Assembly (NCBI RefSeq): GCF_017301635.1
Contig: NZ_CP071091.1
Span: forward strand, 7,618,501 to 7,682,500
Source: Myxococcus landrumus
GTDB taxonomy: Bacteria > Myxococcota > Myxococcia > Myxococcales > Myxococcaceae
Length of the DNA: 64,000 bases
Direction: 5' to 3'
Each line of letters opens with the position of its first letter. Positions within the stretch are counted from its first letter, which is position 1. Below are positions 9,421 through 17,314 of the stretch, in pieces. Under the pieces are notes generated by a model, which did no database searches, was not told where the DNA came from, and worked only from the letters and a program-made list of their open reading frames with translations. A program made the position numbers and the translations under genes.

Positions 9421-10952
9421 CACGGAGCCTTGCCTTCGATGAGCGTGAGCTCCAGGCGGACGCGCTCGTCACGGGCCGCGCGGCCAAGGTCGCTGGCGCG
9501 TTCACCTTCGGCGAGGGGCAGGAGCGCATCCGCGGGGAGGGCGTCGCAGAGGACCTCCGCTTCGCGCAGGGCCTTGAGCGCGCCCAAGGTATCGCCGAGC
9601 CGATTCAACACACGCCCCAGGACCAGCCACGCGACGGCGAGGGTCGGCTCCAGGTACAGCGCCTGCCGGACCGAGCGCTCCGCGTCGGGGAGTCGCCCCT
9701 GTCCCAGCAGGAGCAGGGCCTCGAGGTAGCGCAGGTCGGGAACCAGGGGATGGCGCGAAGCCGCCTCCGCGCTGGCGTAGATGGCGGCCTGGGTGTCCAG
9801 GTTCGCGATGGCGCGCACGGCGGTGGCGGCCGTCTCCGGGTTCGTGTCCAGGGCGCCCATCCGGGTCGCGGCCTCGTGCCAGTCGCCGCGCTCCAGGGCC
9901 GCTCGCGCCGCACCAAGCTCGACGGGACTGGGACGCCGAGCCGAGGCTTCGGGAGCCTCCAGCGGCTTCGGCTCGGGCGCACGCGGTGGAGGCGCCGGTG
10001 GAGCGACCGCGGGGGCGCGCGCGCTCACGGGCGCGACGGCTGGCGCGAGAGCAGGGGCAACGGGCGGCGGGCGCGGGCCCATGGGCTCGCCCAGGGACAG
10101 GACATCGGGGACCGACACGGTGGTGCCGTGAGGGAGGCGGCGATAGAGCACACCCCACTCGGTGAGGACGGGCTCCAGGGGCGCAAGTCCTCCGAGTGGT
10201 GGGTCCGAGGGGCCCGTGAAGAGAATCCCTCCTTCGCGCAGCGACGCATGGAGGCGGCGGGCCACGCCCTCGATGGTGAAGTTGTTGAAGTAGATGAGCA
10301 CGTTCCGGCAGAAGACGACGTCCAGTCGCCAGATGCCGGAGTCGGGCGACGGCCACGTGTCGAGCGCGAGGTTCAGGTAGCTGAAGCGCACGTGCTGCTT
10401 CACCTCGGGGGACAGCACGTACTGCCGTCCCTCGGGGCGGAGATAGGCGCGCATGCGCTCGGCCCAGGGGCCCCGCAGGGACCACTCGCCATAGTGGGCG
10501 CGACGGGCCCGGGAGAGCGCGGTGCGCGACACGTCCGTGGCGAACACCGTCATGTGGTTGCCCCAGCCCTCGTTCATCAGCAGGGCGGCCATGGAATAGG
10601 CCTCCTCGCCGGACGAGCATCCCGCGCTCCACAGCCGCGCGTTGTAGCCGTCCCCTTGCTGCTCACGGAGGGCGGGGAGGATGACGCGGCGCAGGTACTC
10701 GAAGTGCTCGGGGGTGCGGAAGAAGTACGTCTCGCCGATGGTGAGCTCGGTGAGCAGGTCATCCATCGCCGCCGGGTCGGAGTCGATGTGCATGCGATAC
10801 GCATCGAAGTCGGTGACGCCGGCGCGAGCCATGGCGCGGGAGATGCCTTCCTCCGCGGAGGCGGGGCAGCTCGGCGGGGCCAGGCCGGCGCGCTCCTCGA
10901 CGAGCGCGAGGATGGAGGGGAAGCCCTCATGGCTCCAGGGCCCGAATCTCAC
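9420..10952 (-). CDS. cheR: Chemotaxis protein methyltransferase CheR with C-terminal TPR region
   Basis: S-adenosylmethionine-dependent glutamate methyltransferase acting on chemoreceptors. The 510-residue protein is about twice the length of a minimal CheR. Residues 20-265 hold the catalytic region, with TIGETYFFRTPEHF, the SAM-binding LWSAGCSSGEEAYSMA near residue 104 and CRNVLIYFN near 215. A Pro/Ala-rich linker follows, and residues about 320-500 form helical TPR-like repeats, a known route for CheR to bind receptors without a tether peptide, which fits the missing pentapeptide in the operon's receptor. The GTG start at 10952 overlaps the upstream cheW stop (GTGA); longer frames run antisense through unrelated DNA. 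Confidence 0.94.
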   Translation of the reverse strand: MRFGPWSHEGFPSILALVEERAGLAPPSCPASAEEGISRAMARAGVTDFDAYRMHIDSDPAAMDDLLTELTIGETYFFRTPEHFEYLRRVILPALREQQGDGYNARLWSAGCSSGEEAYSMAALLMNEGWGNHMTVFATDVSRTALSRARRAHYGEWSLRGPWAERMRAYLRPEGRQYVLSPEVKQHVRFSYLNLALDTWPSPDSGIWRLDVVFCRNVLIYFNNFTIEGVARRLHASLREGGILFTGPSDPPLGGLAPLEPVLTEWGVLYRRLPHGTTVSVPDVLSLGEPMGPRPPPVAPALAPAVAPVSARAPAVAPPAPPPRAPEPKPLEAPEASARRPSPVELGAARAALERGDWHEAATRMGALDTNPETAATAVRAIANLDTQAAIYASAEAASRHPLVPDLRYLEALLLLGQGRLPDAERSVRQALYLEPTLAVAWLVLGRVLNRLGDTLGALKALREAEVLCDALPADALLPLAEGERASDLGRAARDERVRLELTLIEGKAP

Positions 10953-11422
10953 GATGACTCCTGTGAAGTGGTGAGCGCCGAGTCCAGCTCCAGCGCTTCG
11001 GCCTCGGAAAGGAATCCGCGCAGGTCGTGGACCAGCACCAGCCCGTCCTCCAACTTGGCGACGCCGGACACGTAGCCCACGCCAGGCAGCTCGCGCGGGG
11101 AGGTGTCCCATTCTCCCGGGGCGAGCACCCGCAGGCCCTCGGCGCGGTCCACGCGCAGGGCAATCCGCCGAGGCCCCGCTTGGGCGACGATGAAGTGGTC
11201 CGAGGGGGACAGCGGACGCGGCGGGTGGCGGAAGCGGCGGCGCAGGTCCAGCACGGGCAGCAGGAGGCCGTGCAGGTTGAGCAATCCTTCGATGATGTCG
11301 GGCGCGCGAGGCAGCGGCGTCAGGCGCGCGGCGCGATGCAGCTCCCACACGTCCTCCGTGGGGAGGCCGTAGCGCTGGCCTTCCAGGGTGAAGAGCAGCA
11401 CCTCTCGTGGAGCGGGCCCCAT
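10949..11422 (-). CDS. cheW: CheW coupling protein, first gene of the chemosensory operon
   Basis: A compact 157-residue CheW. It begins REVLLFTLEGQRYGLP and contains EGLLNLHGLLLPVLDL and VSGVAKLEDGLVLVHD, the hydrophobic-core strands of the two SH3-like subdomains. It starts at the ATG at 11422 and heads a six-gene minus-strand operon (cheW-cheR-cheW-mcp-cheA-cheB) in which every junction down to cheB overlaps. The 275 bp upstream separates it from a divergently transcribed metalloprotease gene and contains a small inverted repeat. Confidence 0.94.
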   Translation of the reverse strand: MGPAPREVLLFTLEGQRYGLPTEDVWELHRAARLTPLPRAPDIIEGLLNLHGLLLPVLDLRRRFRHPPRPLSPSDHFIVAQAGPRRIALRVDRAEGLRVLAPGEWDTSPRELPGVGYVSGVAKLEDGLVLVHDLRGFLSEAEALELDSALTTSQESS

Positions 11423-11545
11423 GTGTGACGGGCCCGGATGCTGGCATGTGCCTGTCTCGCTCCGCTCGCGTGGGGCGCGCCCTCTGTCCACCAGTCCCCA
11501 TTGACGCGGGGGGGGCCGCGCCGGCCGGACAGGGCACCCGGCTGT

Positions 11546-11566
11546 TCGAATGTGTGAGGGATTCGA
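11546..11566. promoter_or_regulatory. Inverted repeat in divergent cheW / metalloprotease intergenic region
   Basis: TCGAAT and ATTCGA arms separated by nine bases lie near the middle of the 275-bp gap between the chemosensory operon and the secreted metalloprotease. The site could be an operator serving either promoter. No matching regulator is identified here, so function is inference from symmetry and position. Confidence 0.35.
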
Positions 11567-11697
11567 CGATGGGCTCGGCGGCGGGGGGAACAGCGGCCCA
11601 ACTGAATCCCGGTTGCCAGTGCAGTCCGGTGGAGGCACAAGGCGCACGGCGCTCCATGGGCGGCTTCCGTCCGGAGCGCCGTTCCCTTGGAGGGCAG

Positions 11698-13710
11698 ATG
11701 TCTCGCACGTGGAGCCTGGTCGCGGCCTTGTGGCTCGTGGCCTGTGGTACGCAGGATGTGAACTCCCCCGAAGCCCCGCAGTCGACGCACCAGGAATGGG
11801 AGGGGGAGCTGGAGGTCCGGGTGGTGGACTCGCCCGGAATGGACCGCTCCTACGAGGAATACGTCCTCGTCTCCGGGCGCGAGCGCCGCCCGGTGGTGTT
11901 CCAGGGCAAGGCCCCTGAAGGGCTGCGCAGTGGCCTCCAGGTGAAGCTGCGCGGAGAGCTGCGCGGGCAGAAGCTCATGGCCCGCGCGGTGGACGTGGAG
12001 ACGGGCGCGAAGTCCGCGAGCACGGTGACTGGGGCCTGCGGTGTCACGGGCGTGCAACGCAGCCTGGTCATCATGGCGGCCTTCCCAGGCGTGCCGGTTC
12101 CCGCCGTGACGAAGCAGGCCGTGGAGGCCGCGTTCTTCTCCAGCACGGGCACCTCGCTCGCGGGGTACTGGAACGAGGTCTCCGAGGGGCGCACCACGAC
12201 GACGGGCACCGTGGTGGACTGGACGCTGCTGGACCGCGCCTATACCTGCCAGGAGTCGGACGCCCTGCGGGAGGCGGCGATTCGCGCGGTGGATGCGAGC
12301 GTGGACTTCACCCAGTTCGACCGCATCTTCATCGTCCACCCGCGCCCGCAGGCGGGCTGTCACTACGGGGGGCTGGGCACGCTGTCGTGTGGCCAGGTGC
12401 CGACACAGGACGGCATCGTGTCGGCCTCGACGTCGTGGCTCATCGCGGAGTCCTTCGTCAACCACCCCAACGCCGTGAAGCTCATCGCCCACGAGGCGGG
12501 ACACAACCTGTCGCTCAATCACGCGCAGACGCGCGACCACGGCGCGGAGACGCTGACGTACTTGAACACGCTGGGGAGCATGGACGAGTACGGCGACTCC
12601 TTCTCGGCGATGGGGCTCTCGAATCTCGGCCACTACGCGGCGCCGCAGAAGGCGCGCATCGGCTGGTTGGCTCCGTCCGCCGTGACTTCCGTGGACGGCG
12701 TGGGCGGGACGTTCACGGTGGCGCCCGTGACGGCGGCCAGCGGCGTGAAGGCGCTCAAGGTGCGCCGGGGGCAGGGGAATGATGCGTGGCTGTGGCTGGA
12801 GTACCGCCGCCGGGTGGGGAGCTACGAGTCGACGCTGCCCTTCCTCGGTGGTGCGCTCATCCACTACGAGGATGCCTTCACCGCCGATGGCTCACACCTG
12901 CTCGACTTCACGCCGGGGACTCCGTCATGGACAGACCCGGCGCTGCTGCCCGGGACGACGTGGAACGACCCGTACAGCAACCTCTCCGTGACGGTGGTCT
13001 CCGCGAATGCCTCCGGGCTCAAGGTCACCATTTCGTACCGGCAGGCCGCGTGTGTGCGCGCGGCCCCCGAGGTGGAGGTGCGTCCGCTGGAGCCCACCGT
13101 GTGGCCGGGAGGTCGGCCCGAAGTGGAGCTCGTCATCCGCAACCGCGACTCGGTGGGCTGCGCACCGAGCACCTTCCAACTCGCGGCCCTCATCCCCACC
13201 GGTTGGGGCTCGGACCCCGTGGCCGCGCAGCGGACCCTCAACGCCGCGACCACTGCCTCGGAGTGGCTCCAGCTCTACGTGCCGTACTCCGTCGTGCTGG
13301 GGCCCTACGCGCCAGGGGTGGACGTCACCCGAGACGGCCACACGGTGCGCGGCACCGCGCCGATTCAAGTCGTCGAGCGCTGCACCCAGACGCCGCCGAC
13401 GCTCACGCTCACTCCCGCGACGGTGACGGCGGCGCCGGGCACGGACGTCACCTGGACGGTGCACGTGACGAACAACGACTCCGCCTCGTGCAACTGGGTC
13501 TGGTACGACTTCTACAGTGACGGCCCCGCGGGCTGGGACACGCAGTGGTCCGACTGGGGAGTGAACCTGCCTCCGGGTGGTGACTTCACCTTCACGATGA
13601 CGAAGTCCATTCCCGCCACCGCGCAAGGCACGCACACGGTGGATGTGGATATCTTCCAGGAAGACGTGGGCCAGGTGGCGACCACCCAGGCCACCGTGCA
13701 CGTGCAGTAG
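11698..13710 (+). CDS. Secreted lipoprotein zinc metalloprotease (gametolysin/M11-like) with two beta-sandwich domains
   Basis: Predicted extracytoplasmic protease of 670 residues. A type II signal peptide ends in LVAC (Cys16). After a propeptide-like beta region (about 30-110) comes a metalloprotease domain of the gluzincin/metzincin kind with HEAGHNLSLNH at residues 265-275; His265, His269 and His275 would bind zinc and Glu266 would be the catalytic base. Two C-terminal modules (about 450-560 and 565-670) each begin after a Cys and resemble NEW3-type immunoglobulin-like domains often found on secreted enzymes. The ATG at 11698 follows a GGAGGG ribosome site; upstream in-frame codons look non-coding. 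Transcribed divergently from the chemosensory operon and followed by a strong hairpin. Substrate unknown. Confidence 0.85.
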   Translation: MSRTWSLVAALWLVACGTQDVNSPEAPQSTHQEWEGELEVRVVDSPGMDRSYEEYVLVSGRERRPVVFQGKAPEGLRSGLQVKLRGELRGQKLMARAVDVETGAKSASTVTGACGVTGVQRSLVIMAAFPGVPVPAVTKQAVEAAFFSSTGTSLAGYWNEVSEGRTTTTGTVVDWTLLDRAYTCQESDALREAAIRAVDASVDFTQFDRIFIVHPRPQAGCHYGGLGTLSCGQVPTQDGIVSASTSWLIAESFVNHPNAVKLIAHEAGHNLSLNHAQTRDHGAETLTYLNTLGSMDEYGDSFSAMGLSNLGHYAAPQKARIGWLAPSAVTSVDGVGGTFTVAPVTAASGVKALKVRRGQGNDAWLWLEYRRRVGSYESTLPFLGGALIHYEDAFTADGSHLLDFTPGTPSWTDPALLPGTTWNDPYSNLSVTVVSANASGLKVTISYRQAACVRAAPEVEVRPLEPTVWPGGRPEVELVIRNRDSVGCAPSTFQLAALIPTGWGSDPVAAQRTLNAATTASEWLQLYVPYSVVLGPYAPGVDVTRDGHTVRGTAPIQVVERCTQTPPTLTLTPATVTAAPGTDVTWTVHVTNNDSASCNWVWYDFYSDGPAGWDTQWSDWGVNLPPGGDFTFTMTKSIPATAQGTHTVDVDIFQEDVGQVATTQATVHVQ

Positions 13711-13724
13711 TCGAGGCGCGGGGA

Positions 13725-13759
13725 GCCGGGACGCTCACGAGGGAAGCGTGCGTCCCGGC
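13725..13759 (+). terminator. GC-rich hairpin after metalloprotease gene
   Basis: Ten-base perfect arms (GCCGGGACGC and GCGTCCCGGC) around a 15-base loop begin 15 bp after the stop codon. There is no U-tract, as is common for high-GC hosts, so this is a probable rather than canonical intrinsic terminator. Confidence 0.55.
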
Positions 13760-13819
13760 GAGCCGAGCACTCGAGCCCTGCCCAGCTTTCCCTGAACACA
13801 CCCGAGAGGAGCTGCTCCC

Positions 13820-14320
13820 ATGTCCCGCTTCCAACGCATCACGCCGTTCTTCTGGTTCCCGGACCAGGCCCAGACGGAGGCCGCCGTCGCGCTCTACACG
13901 TCGGTCTTTCCCCGCTCACGCATCGTCACCACGACGCGGTACATCGAAACGAACTCGCCGGTGAGCGGTCAGCCCGTGGGGGCGCTGATGACCCTGGCGT
14001 TCGAGCTCGATGGGCAGGAGTTCGTGGCGCTCAACGGAGGGCCTCACTTCAAGTTCACGGAGGCGCTGTCGCTCGTCGTGAACTGCGAATCGCAGGCGGA
14101 GGTGGACCACTACTGGACGCGGCTGTCGGAGGGCGGTGATGAACGGGCCCAGCAATGTGGCTGGCTCAAGGACCGCTTCGGTGTGTCGTGGCAGGTGGTG
14201 CCCACGGAGCTGATTCAACTGCTCAGCGGCTCGGATGGCGCGAAGGCGCGCCGCGTAACGGAGGCGATGCTGAAGATGAAGAAGCTGGACCTCGACGCAC
14301 TCCGTCGTGCCGCGGGGTGA
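13820..14320 (+). CDS. VOC superfamily protein (PhnB-like, 3-demethylubiquinone methyltransferase-type fold)
   Basis: Cytoplasmic protein of 166 residues in the vicinal-oxygen-chelate superfamily. It opens with FQRITPFFWFPDQ and has YTSVFPRSRI, DGQEFVALNGGPHFKF and GVSWQVVP, the pattern of PhnB-like proteins. Despite the historical name, members are not established methyltransferases, and the specific reaction is unknown. It ends in a Lys-rich helix. Good ribosome site (GAGAGGAG) ahead of the ATG. It stands alone between the metalloprotease and a small lipoprotein. Confidence 0.88.
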   Translation: MSRFQRITPFFWFPDQAQTEAAVALYTSVFPRSRIVTTTRYIETNSPVSGQPVGALMTLAFELDGQEFVALNGGPHFKFTEALSLVVNCESQAEVDHYWTRLSEGGDERAQQCGWLKDRFGVSWQVVPTELIQLLSGSDGAKARRVTEAMLKMKKLDLDALRRAAG

Positions 14321-14435
14321 GTCCAAACCCTGGCGGATGATTCAAATTGTTTTGACGGATGATCTCGTTTTTCTCGTTGATGTTAGGATTGACTCCACCG
14401 GGGGCCGAGGTGAAAGCCCGGTGGAGGATGCACAC

Positions 14436-14714
14436 GTGCTGAGCAAGAACATCTTGGGTGGACTGCTGACCGCTGGATTGCTTGCGATGGGCTGTGGCGG
14501 AGCCGAGCCGGGCATGGACGAGCAGGCCGCGCTCGACACGCGCGAGGACGCGCAGTTGTTCTGCTCGCAGGAAGCCTTCGACATCGTCTACTACTCGGAT
14601 GCCACGCTGACCACGCCGGTGGGGCACTGGTATTGCGAGTGTTTCGAGACGGCGTGGCAGTTCGGCCGCAAGACCCAGTTCAAGGTGGTCGAGTACTCGC
14701 GGCAGTGTCAGTGA
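14436..14714 (+). CDS. Small Cys-containing lipoprotein of unknown function
   Basis: I do not recognise the function. The chosen GTG start at 14436 follows GGAGG and yields 92 residues with a hydrophobic segment (ILGGLLTAGLLAMGC) ending in a lipobox-like Cys. The mature part has a YYSDATLTTPVGHW strand pattern and four further cysteines (two of them in WYCEC), suggesting a small disulfide-bonded exported domain; the YYSD start recalls DUF6289-like proteins, but weakly. The frame is open to an ATG at 14307, which would overlap the VOC gene and precede the signal sequence, so it is less likely. The upstream 115 bp is notably AT-rich (around 14340-14395) and probably carries the promoter. Confidence 0.75.
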   Translation: MLSKNILGGLLTAGLLAMGCGGAEPGMDEQAALDTREDAQLFCSQEAFDIVYYSDATLTTPVGHWYCECFETAWQFGRKTQFKVVEYSRQCQ

Positions 14715-14718
14715 TTCA

Positions 14719-14765
14719 GGCCCGCTGACGGGCCGAGCCCGGCGCTTTCCGTGGGAGGCGCCGGG
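14719..14765. terminator. Two adjacent GC hairpins between convergent genes
   Basis: A six-base stem with a four-base loop (14719-14734, GGCCCG/CGGGCC) is followed by an eight-base stem (14738-14765, CCCGGCGC/GCGCCGGG). They lie in the 81-bp gap between the small lipoprotein gene and the convergent methyltransferase gene and could stop transcription from both sides. Confidence 0.55.
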
Positions 14766-14795
14766 GTGCCGTGAGGTGTCTGGCTTTGAGCCTCG

Positions 14796-15623
14796 TCAGG
14801 GAGTGCTCGCCGGACGGATGCCCGTGGTGAGGTACGCCTGGAAGAGGATGGCCTGGGGGCCATCGCCCAGGGTGGCGCGGACCTTCTCCGTCAGGGCCTG
14901 TTGAAGCGGGGGCCACGCCTCTCCCATGCCCCTGGCCATCAGGACGATGGGCGCGCTCGAGCGGACCATGGACTCCACCATCGCGACGGTGGAGGGGTAC
15001 TCGGCGGAAGCGTTGACGGGATGCACGGCCACCTGGGTGAAGCCCGCGGAGGACATCTCCTGCTCGCAGGTCTCCGGGTCCGACAGCGGCATCTTCCCAT
15101 CGCGAGGACCTCCGCTGCCGCCCATGAGCTCCGCGAGGCTCTGGAAGAAGACGTTGATGCTCGGGGAGTTCTGCATGGGCTGCCAGCTCGACACGACGGC
15201 GCGTCCCCCGGGGCGCAGCACGCGGTACAGCTCACGGAAGCCTCGCGGGCGGTCGGGGAAGAACATCAGTCCGAAGAGGGAATAGGCCGCATCGAAGGAC
15301 TGCTCTCGCAGCTCCAGGGCCATGCCGTCGCCGATGCGCGTGTCGATGCTCAAGGCCTCCTTCGAGGCGCGCTCGCGCAGGAAGCCCATCATCTGGGGCG
15401 AGAAGTCCACCGCCGTCACGTGGATGCCCTTTCGCGCCGCGAGCAGGGAGAGCGTTCCCGGGCCCGCGGCCACATCCACCACGCGCTGGCCGGGACCGAT
15501 GCCCGTGCGGGACAGCGCGTCCCGCGCGAAGGTCTCGAACACGGGGAGCAGCTCGCGCACGTATTCGGGGGCGACGAGGTCCCAGGGCTCGGGAGCGGCC
15601 AGGGGCGAGGCGGTCGACGACAT
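14796..15623 (-). CDS. Class I SAM-dependent methyltransferase (UbiE/COQ5-like)
   Basis: Soluble methyltransferase of 275 residues. It has motif I VVDVAAGPGTLSLLAA (about 53-68), an acidic motif after VTAVDFSP, motif II-like FDAAYSLFGLMFFPD and RVLRPGGRAVVSSW, which is the UbiE/methyltransf_11 layout. The C-terminal third is helical and probably shapes the acceptor pocket; the acceptor cannot be inferred. The start is the ATG at 15623; the frame extends far upstream as an antisense shadow of the hydrolase gene. It lies 95 bp downstream of the hydrolase gene on the same strand and could be co-transcribed. Confidence 0.9.
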   Translation of the reverse strand: MSSTASPLAAPEPWDLVAPEYVRELLPVFETFARDALSRTGIGPGQRVVDVAAGPGTLSLLAARKGIHVTAVDFSPQMMGFLRERASKEALSIDTRIGDGMALELREQSFDAAYSLFGLMFFPDRPRGFRELYRVLRPGGRAVVSSWQPMQNSPSINVFFQSLAELMGGSGGPRDGKMPLSDPETCEQEMSSAGFTQVAVHPVNASAEYPSTVAMVESMVRSSAPIVLMARGMGEAWPPLQQALTEKVRATLGDGPQAILFQAYLTTGIRPASTP

Positions 15624-15718
15624 GGGGGGCTCCAGGTGAGAAGGTGCGAGGAGGATACCGCTCGCGACTTGCCAGGCCCCGGGAATGTTCGCGCACGCCA
15701 TGGCGGTGGTGATTTCTC

Positions 15719-17212
15719 TCAAGGCGCCGCCGCGCTCTCGCCGAAATCCGCGCCGCGAAGCCGCATGGCGCAATCCAGGGGGAGCGGCCCCTTGGGGTCG
15801 CGCAGGAACGACTGGGTGATTTGCAGTCCGCACAGGTTGAACGATGCGGCATGGCTGTGGCCCCGGAACTCCACGTAGCGCGCCTCGGGCATGGACTCGA
15901 GCAACCGGCGCCCCCACTCCGGAGGGGTGTCCGGGTCGAACTCTCCAGCGAAGATGAGCACGGGCACGTGGCTCTTCACGGGCGTGTTCTCCTCGGGAGG
16001 CACGGGGGCGACGTTCCAGGCGCGGCAGGTCTCCACCGACGCGGTGCCTGTATCCGTGCCTCCCAGCCCCACGGCGGGCGAGCGCTGCGCGGCGATGCGC
16101 GCCGGGTCTTCGAACGGAACCTCCTCCGAACACCAGACCGACAGTCGCAGGCCCCACGTCATGGAGGACGGGCCCTGGCTGTCCTCCACCAGCGGAGTCA
16201 GCTCCGAGTAGTCCCCCGCCGCCGCCCGGCTGATGATGCGAGGGAGGAAGGGAATCCGCTGGGGGGCATGCATCGCGGAGTAGAGGGCATCGACGACCTG
16301 AGCGCCTCGCACCTCCACGGGCCGGCCTTGGGTCACGGAGTCCTTCAGCACGAGCGGCAGGGGTTTTCGGTCCGCCGCGGCGACGAGTTGGGTGAAGCGC
16401 TTGCGCAGGTCGGGATACGCGGCGCCGCACTCCCGGTCGATGGCGCATCCGTCGAAGACAAGGTTGAGCGAGCGCCACAGGTTCATGGCGGCGACCTCAT
16501 CGAAGTTCACTTCGGGCGGCAGCACGGAGTCCAGGATGAGTGAGCGCACGCCGGCGGGGTGTCTGCGCAGCACGGTGAGCATCAACCGCGTGCTGTACGA
16601 GAGGCCCTGGAGGTTCAGGGTCTTGTAGCCGAGCGCTTCGCGGAGCGCGTCGATGTCGTCGGCGGTGGCGGACGTCGTGTAGCCGTCCAGGTCCACTCCC
16701 GCCGCCGTCAGTGTCGCGCGGCAGCGACGGGCGGCCTCGGTCATGGCCTCCTGTGCCTTCTGGCCCCGCAGCCGGCCCGCGGCCACTTCACCCTTGAGGG
16801 CGTTGATGTCGGGGCACTCGAGCGCCGGCTGCGCCTTCTTTCCACCCCGAGGCTCCATGACGACCTGGTCCCGCTCGTCGAGCAGGGGATTCTTCCGGCC
16901 CGAGCGCAGCCGGTCGACGGCGCTGACGCCGGGGCCTCCGGGCATGAAGAGCACCGGGTCGGGGGCGGGATGCTCCGCGCGGCTGCGCAGCCTCATGACC
17001 GGGAGGCGGATGAGGCGGCTGTCCTTCCGGGCTCGATTCTCGGGGACGACCAGCATGCCGCAGTCGATGCGCTCGGCCGGGTCGACGCCGTCAGGGCAGG
17101 GCGTGGGCTCGAAGCGGGGCACGGCGGTCGACGGCGGTGGGGCGGAGGCCCAGGCTTGTGCGGCGAACAAGAGGGACGCGCCCGCGACGAGGGCGATGAT
17201 GCGCGAGGACAT
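15719..17212 (-). CDS. Secreted alpha/beta hydrolase, tripeptidyl-aminopeptidase-like (S33)
   Basis: Exported serine hydrolase of 497 residues. A classical signal peptide (about 1-23, ending AQAWAS) precedes the mature enzyme. The nucleophile elbow GLSYSTRL places the catalytic Ser at residue 205; an oxyanion-hole motif MPGGPGVS lies earlier; the acid is expected in FAGEFDPDTPPEWG and the base in RGHSHAA. The split arrangement, with an N-terminal hydrolase half and a C-terminal TAP-like segment, matches secreted tripeptidyl aminopeptidases. The ATG at 17212 gives a clean signal peptide. About 30 bp upstream lies one copy of a diverged 54-bp repeat whose partner coincides with the start of the LysR gene 1.9 kb away. 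Confidence 0.9.
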   Translation of the reverse strand: MSSRIIALVAGASLLFAAQAWASAPPPSTAVPRFEPTPCPDGVDPAERIDCGMLVVPENRARKDSRLIRLPVMRLRSRAEHPAPDPVLFMPGGPGVSAVDRLRSGRKNPLLDERDQVVMEPRGGKKAQPALECPDINALKGEVAAGRLRGQKAQEAMTEAARRCRATLTAAGVDLDGYTTSATADDIDALREALGYKTLNLQGLSYSTRLMLTVLRRHPAGVRSLILDSVLPPEVNFDEVAAMNLWRSLNLVFDGCAIDRECGAAYPDLRKRFTQLVAAADRKPLPLVLKDSVTQGRPVEVRGAQVVDALYSAMHAPQRIPFLPRIISRAAAGDYSELTPLVEDSQGPSSMTWGLRLSVWCSEEVPFEDPARIAAQRSPAVGLGGTDTGTASVETCRAWNVAPVPPEENTPVKSHVPVLIFAGEFDPDTPPEWGRRLLESMPEARYVEFRGHSHAASFNLCGLQITQSFLRDPKGPLPLDCAMRLRGADFGESAAAP

Positions 17213-17238
17213 GGGGGAGGATAGGCCCGGCCCTCCAG

Positions 17239-17292
17239 GTGGCGTCCAATACCGAAACGCCAGCCTGTGATAGCGAAGTCGTCTCACCCACG
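17239..17292 (+). repeat. Diverged direct repeat, copy A (upstream of hydrolase)
   Basis: This stretch matches 19154-19207 without gaps at 43 of 54 positions by hand count; the segment GCCTGTGAT is identical in both. Read in the LysR frame, copy A encodes VAS..TPACDSEVVSPT against VAS..TPACDDEVTSPT in copy B, with several silent changes, so it looks like a relic of coding DNA. It lacks the ATG present in copy B and hits a stop soon after. It may instead be a shared regulator-binding segment. Confidence 0.6.
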
Positions 17293-17314
17293 AGGGGGTG
17301 TCGCGAGGCGTGAC

